DNA of 39,380 nt from Dehalococcoidia bacterium (lineage in GTDB: Bacteria > Chloroflexota > Dehalococcoidia > GIF9 > AB-539-J10). Under the pieces are notes generated by a model. The model had not been told where the DNA came from and searched no databases. It saw only the letters and a program-made list of their open reading frames with translations. Position 1 is the stretch's first letter. Each line of letters begins with the position of its first letter. The stretch lies in contig JAUWQI010000011.1 of assembly GCA_030611085.1 (NCBI GenBank), positions 1 through 39,380 of the forward strand, read 5' to 3'. Positions 39,190-39,380 of this stretch are shown piece by piece. The translations under genes and the position numbers were made by a program.

Positions 39190-39380
39190 TCATGCTGCCA
39201 CCAGCCTGGCATAGTATTTCTGGGCATAAGCTACAGGTGATAAGAATCCCAGTTTAGCCTGTAAACGCTGCCGGTTGTAAAATAGCTCAATGTATTCTGT
39301 AATGGCGTCAATTGCTTCCCGCCTGGTCCGATAATGGCGGTGATGAATAAGTTCTTGTTTGATTATTCCCCAGAAACTCT
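39190..39380 (-). CDS. IS3-family transposase (OrfB, integrase core), C-terminal part
   Basis: The partial minus-strand frame reads SFWGIIKQELIHHRHYRTRR, EAIDAITEYIELFYNRQRLQ and AKLGFLSPVAYAQKYYARLV before TGA at 39190-39192. SFxGxxKxELxHHxxYxTRxEA, then YIExFYNRxRxxxxLGxLSP, is the C-terminal integrase-core signature of IS3-family (IS150/IS407-like) OrfB, including the final catalytic Glu in the EL/EA region. The 5' end is outside the window. The terminal repeat follows after a few bases and joins directly to a cut FnIII-like gene, so it inserted there. Confidence 0.9.
   Translation of the reverse strand, partial: SFWGIIKQELIHHRHYRTRREAIDAITEYIELFYNRQRLQAKLGFLSPVAYAQKYYARLVAA

Overview
This looks like a window from a free-living, moderately low-GC bacterium of the Chloroflexota, most likely a Dehalococcoidia-like lineage. 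That is an inference from gene content: an archaeal-type class V FBP aldolase/phosphatase, an archaeal-type phosphoglycerate mutase, an AglB/STT3-type oligosaccharyltransferase, several acyl-CoA synthetases, a COG1313 radical SAM protein, and genes spaced loosely on both strands. No rRNA or marker gene here can prove the taxon.

Left part (1-30.8 kb) is mostly housekeeping. It opens with two decayed genes, each with an in-frame TAA, then cobO, FBP aldolase/phosphatase, rdgB and a DUF72 gene on the plus strand. Next come an ADP-forming acyl-CoA synthetase subunit and uvrC (minus), divergent from a Xer-type recombinase lacking the usual end, then pcm, a nitroreductase, tRNA-Glu and argC. Two AMP-forming acyl-CoA synthetases, a radical SAM protein, a DEDD-type nuclease, small membrane proteins and a ROK sugar kinase follow. 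The next block holds apgM, ftsK, RNase J and a family 4 uracil-DNA glycosylase, then tRNA-Lys, uppS, a COG2426 membrane protein and a geranylgeranyl-reductase-like flavoprotein. Several genes have a sigma70-like promoter so close to the start codon that the mRNA should be leaderless or nearly so (cobO, uvrC, DUF2905, the glycosylase, the small gene at 24930, the flavoprotein).

The 28.4-35.2 kb region is a glycosylation locus: STT3 oligosaccharyltransferase, then WbpA-, WbpB+WbpD (fused)- and WbpE-like enzymes. Together these would convert UDP-GlcNAc to UDP-2,3-diacetamido-glucuronic acid, a sugar used in archaeal N-glycans and bacterial O antigens. uppS and the flavoprotein nearby could serve the polyprenol carrier.

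The 35.2-38.7 kb region is the most unusual. The next pathway enzyme, a UDP-GlcNAc 2-epimerase (WbpI/WecB type), is absent as a gene. Five degenerate copies of what reads as its extreme 3' end are scattered there. Between them sit VapBC, DUF433/DUF5615, a PIN/antitoxin pair and a four-helix-bundle gene. Most copies run into, or adjoin, 6-bp repeats ((AAGACT)n, (AATCTG)n), and two gene junctions of the ATGA type lie at the ends of such repeats. The layout suggests repeated insertion or recombination at one gene end, giving a repeat-delimited array of toxin-antitoxin-like cassettes.

The right edge (38.7-39.4 kb) is rearranged: a flippase cut after about 80 codons, a scrap resembling a HEPN protein, the end of a fibronectin-III-like surface protein, and the 3' end of an IS3-family transposase entering from outside the window.
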